Positions 5,099-6,603 of a stretch of DNA of 6,603 bases are shown here, piece by piece (within the stretch, counting starts at the first letter, position 1; the number at the start of each line of letters is the position of its first letter). The position numbers were made by a program, and so were the translations under genes. This DNA is from BM509 sp036396915 (lineage in GTDB: Bacteria; Desulfobacterota; Desulfuromonadia; Desulfuromonadales; Geopsychrobacteraceae): NCBI GenBank assembly GCA_036396915.1, contig DASWJX010000057.1, forward strand, positions 1 to 6,603, given 5' to 3'. The notes beneath the pieces were generated by a model that had not been told where the DNA came from, did not search any database, and worked only from the letters and a program-made list of their open reading frames with translations.

Positions 5099-6400
5099 TC
5101 AACTCATAAGGATTTTGTTCTTCAGAACCAGCATCTCGAAGGCCATGGCGGATTTGCCGACCAGACGCTGCAGTTCGGCGAGTTTGTCCGACATGGTCGC
5201 GACGTTGTCCTGCACATAGAGGATACTGACCAGCCGGCCCCTGAGCAGCAAGGGGACCAGCAAAACCGTTTCCGGGATATCCGGCCCGAAGTTGTCCACC
5301 AGCATGATGTTCTGCACGGTTTCCGGCAGCGAGCCGAGGTAGCAGGTTTTACTTTGCGCGACGGTGAGCAGCACCGAGGGTTGGTCGAGGGCAACGTGGA
5401 AACGATCAAAGTCCGCAACCGGTTTGCCGCCGGCCATGGCCTGCCAGCCCATGGCCTGATCCCCCTTGATCATCAGAATGCCCCCCGAGCCGAATTCCTG
5501 GCCCAGGTAGGCAATCAGGCAGCGCGCAATATCGTCGCGGTTCTCGGCTCTGGTCAGCTGCTCGAAAAAATGCGACAGCTCACGCGGCTCGGCACCGTCC
5601 CCGGCGGCAGCCACGGACGCTTCCGGTTGCGGTTCGGCCGCAGGCTCGGAGGTTTCACCGAGGGTCGTCAGTTCATGATAGGCCGAGTCGGCAAGAGCAT
5701 CGGCGCCGGTGTTCTCCTCACCCAGCAGCGGCCAGATTTCATGTTCCTTCTCGACCGACTCCGTCGTTTCAAGCAGCAGATCCTCGACGTCCAGAATGTC
5801 TTCCAGATCCTCGACATTGAGAATCGCATCTTGCTCGTGAATCTCGGCTTTATACTCCTGCAGGCCCGATATCGAGCCATCCTCGGCCGTTTTGCGTGCT
5901 GCGGCATCGGTTCTGACCCGGGGGGCGTTCTGCAGAAGTTGCTTGCCGAGGTTGATGAAGCGCGGAGAAAGTTTTCGCTTGTGGTATTTGTTCAGCGCCA
6001 GCGACAGGCGAAGCTCGGGCACCACCAGCGGGGCGATGCTGTAACCCAGATGAAAAGAGAGATCATCGATGGCGCTGAGATCGTTCGGATCGCTCATGGC
6101 GAGAAACAGGCGTTTTCCCTGCAGCTTGCAGGGCACAACCATATGCTTGAGTGCTAACTGTCGCGGCACCAGCGCCAGAATTTTCGGGGGGATTTCCATC
6201 AGCAGAACCGGCTTGAAGTAGGGCACGTGCAGTGCCTTGCTCAGCACATGACTCAGCGTGTCTTCATCGACGGCGCCCAGTTCGATCAGACTGGTCCCGA
6301 GTTTGCCGCCGTACAGACACTGGATTTCCGTGGCCTCTTCCAGCTGTTGGGTCGTGATCAGGCTTTGTTCTAAAAGGATCTCTCCCAGTCGCTTTGCCAT
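5099..6400 (-). CDS. MshEN/GspE N-terminal domain protein with C-terminal GAF-like domain, no ATPase
   Basis: The 433-residue product starts with the domain found at the N-terminus of type II secretion and type IV pilus ATPases. Two related segments occur in tandem: RLGEILLEQSLITTQQLEEA (4-23, ending at Q27) and KLGTSLIELGAVDEDTLSHV (33-52). They are followed by the second half of the domain (about 63-138), with VPRQLALKHMVVPCKLQGK and AMSDPNDLSAIDDL. In MshE-type proteins this domain binds cyclic di-GMP. The Walker motifs and ATPase domain that normally follow are absent. Instead there is an acidic linker (about 180-273, with VEDLEDILDVEDLLLE at 196-211 and a stretch rich in Ala, Pro and Glu), then a GAF-like domain (about 275-425, with FGSGGILMIKGD and ETVLLVPLLLRGRLVSILYVQ). 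No membrane segments are visible. The start is set by GGAG/AGG at 6408-6415 and by the family N-terminus. A regulatory or adaptor role for pili, secretion or motility is plausible but inferred. Confidence 0.85.
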   Translation of the reverse strand: MAKRLGEILLEQSLITTQQLEEATEIQCLYGGKLGTSLIELGAVDEDTLSHVLSKALHVPYFKPVLLMEIPPKILALVPRQLALKHMVVPCKLQGKRLFLAMSDPNDLSAIDDLSFHLGYSIAPLVVPELRLSLALNKYHKRKLSPRFINLGKQLLQNAPRVRTDAAARKTAEDGSISGLQEYKAEIHEQDAILNVEDLEDILDVEDLLLETTESVEKEHEIWPLLGEENTGADALADSAYHELTTLGETSEPAAEPQPEASVAAAGDGAEPRELSHFFEQLTRAENRDDIARCLIAYLGQEFGSGGILMIKGDQAMGWQAMAGGKPVADFDRFHVALDQPSVLLTVAQSKTCYLGSLPETVQNIMLVDNFGPDIPETVLLVPLLLRGRLVSILYVQDNVATMSDKLAELQRLVGKSAMAFEMLVLKNKILMS

Positions 6401-6450
6401 TTCGATACCTGCTCCAAAATTAAAATTGTCATGAGGATCATCAGTACAGA

Positions 6451-6479
6451 AGGATAGTCAAAAATCAGGGTTTTGTCAG
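6451..6479 (-). promoter_or_regulatory. Possible sigma-70 type promoter for the MshEN-GAF operon
   Basis: On the minus strand, CTGACA (6479-6474; 5 of 6 to TTGACA) and TATCCT (6456-6451; 4 of 6 to TATAAT) are separated by exactly 17 bases. Transcription would start near 6444, leaving a leader of roughly 45 bases with the ribosome binding site at 6408-6415. The region is AT-rich compared with the genes. Support is consensus and spacing only. Confidence 0.4.
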
Positions 6480-6563
6480 CTGAATCCTTCGGCAATGCCC
6501 GTAAAATGGATTGACATGCCCAATGGTAACTATTCACCTGTCCCTTGTGGATTTTATCTCATC

Positions 6564-6603
6564 CCCCTTCAAGGGGTAAACGACCCCCCTTTCCGCTACG
6601 CTC
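6564..6603. repeat. Edge copy of the GC-rich palindromic repeat, cut by the window end
   Basis: Bases 6582-6603, starting GACCCCCCTTTCCGCT, are the reverse complement of 1194-1215 with one mismatch in 22 bases, so this is the beginning of a second copy of the same dispersed family in opposite orientation. It probably continues beyond the window. Just before it is a short palindrome, CCCCTTCAAGGGG at 6564-6576. No gene is visible in this 203-base stretch (6401-6603) other than the signals listed. Confidence 0.65.

Noticed and set aside
5072..6157. A 361-codon open frame on the plus strand opposite the MshEN-GAF gene
   Set aside because: Composition is typical of an antisense shadow (rich in Gln, Arg, Gly, His), and the minus strand encodes recognisable domains with a family-consistent start.
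6511..6532. A perfect TTGACA at 6511-6516 as a plus-strand promoter
   Set aside because: No acceptable -10 box lies 16-18 bases downstream; the only TA-rich match (TAACTAT at 6526-6532) is about 10 bases away, and no plus-strand gene follows in the window.

Overview
The window is a GC-rich stretch of bacterial chromosome with five complete protein genes and one gene cut by the left edge. Gene content suggests a deltaproteobacterium of the Desulfuromonadales/Geobacter type: a GAF sensor kinase of the kind common there, a stand-alone GspE/PilB N-terminal domain protein, and short GC-rich dispersed palindromes. This taxonomic call is an inference from content, not from a marker gene. There are no rRNA or tRNA genes, no CRISPR array and no transposase gene.

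Layout. Bases 1-1089 (+) hold most of an ADP-ribosylglycohydrolase/crystallin J1-fold protein whose N-terminus lies outside the window. Both of its expected metal-binding signatures are replaced. Bases 1090-1358 are non-coding and carry two different palindromic repeats (1156-1215 and 1257-1312) and a possible promoter. Bases 1359-4279 (+) form a tight three-gene signalling operon: a soluble GAF histidine kinase, a single-domain Rcp1-like response regulator 3 bases downstream, and a receiver-PP2C (SpoIIE/RsbU-type) phosphatase that overlaps the regulator by ATGA. The convergent gap after it is only 14 bases. Bases 6400-4294 (-) form a two-gene operon. Its first gene encodes an MshEN/GspE N-terminal domain joined through an acidic linker to a GAF-like domain, with no ATPase. 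Its second gene encodes an alpha-helical repeat protein of unknown function. Bases 6401-6603 hold a possible promoter for that operon and, at the right edge, the start of a repeat related to the one at 1156-1215 in the opposite orientation.

How the parts may work together. The right-facing operon looks like a branched phosphorelay: one cytosolic kinase could serve two receivers, one with no output domain and one controlling a serine/threonine phosphatase of the partner-switching type. No anti-sigma kinase or antagonist protein is in the window, so the phosphatase target is elsewhere or unknown. The left-facing operon looks like a regulatory or scaffold pair, possibly responding to cyclic di-GMP through the MshEN domain and to another ligand through the GAF-like domain. 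Nothing in the sequence links the two operons functionally beyond their position.
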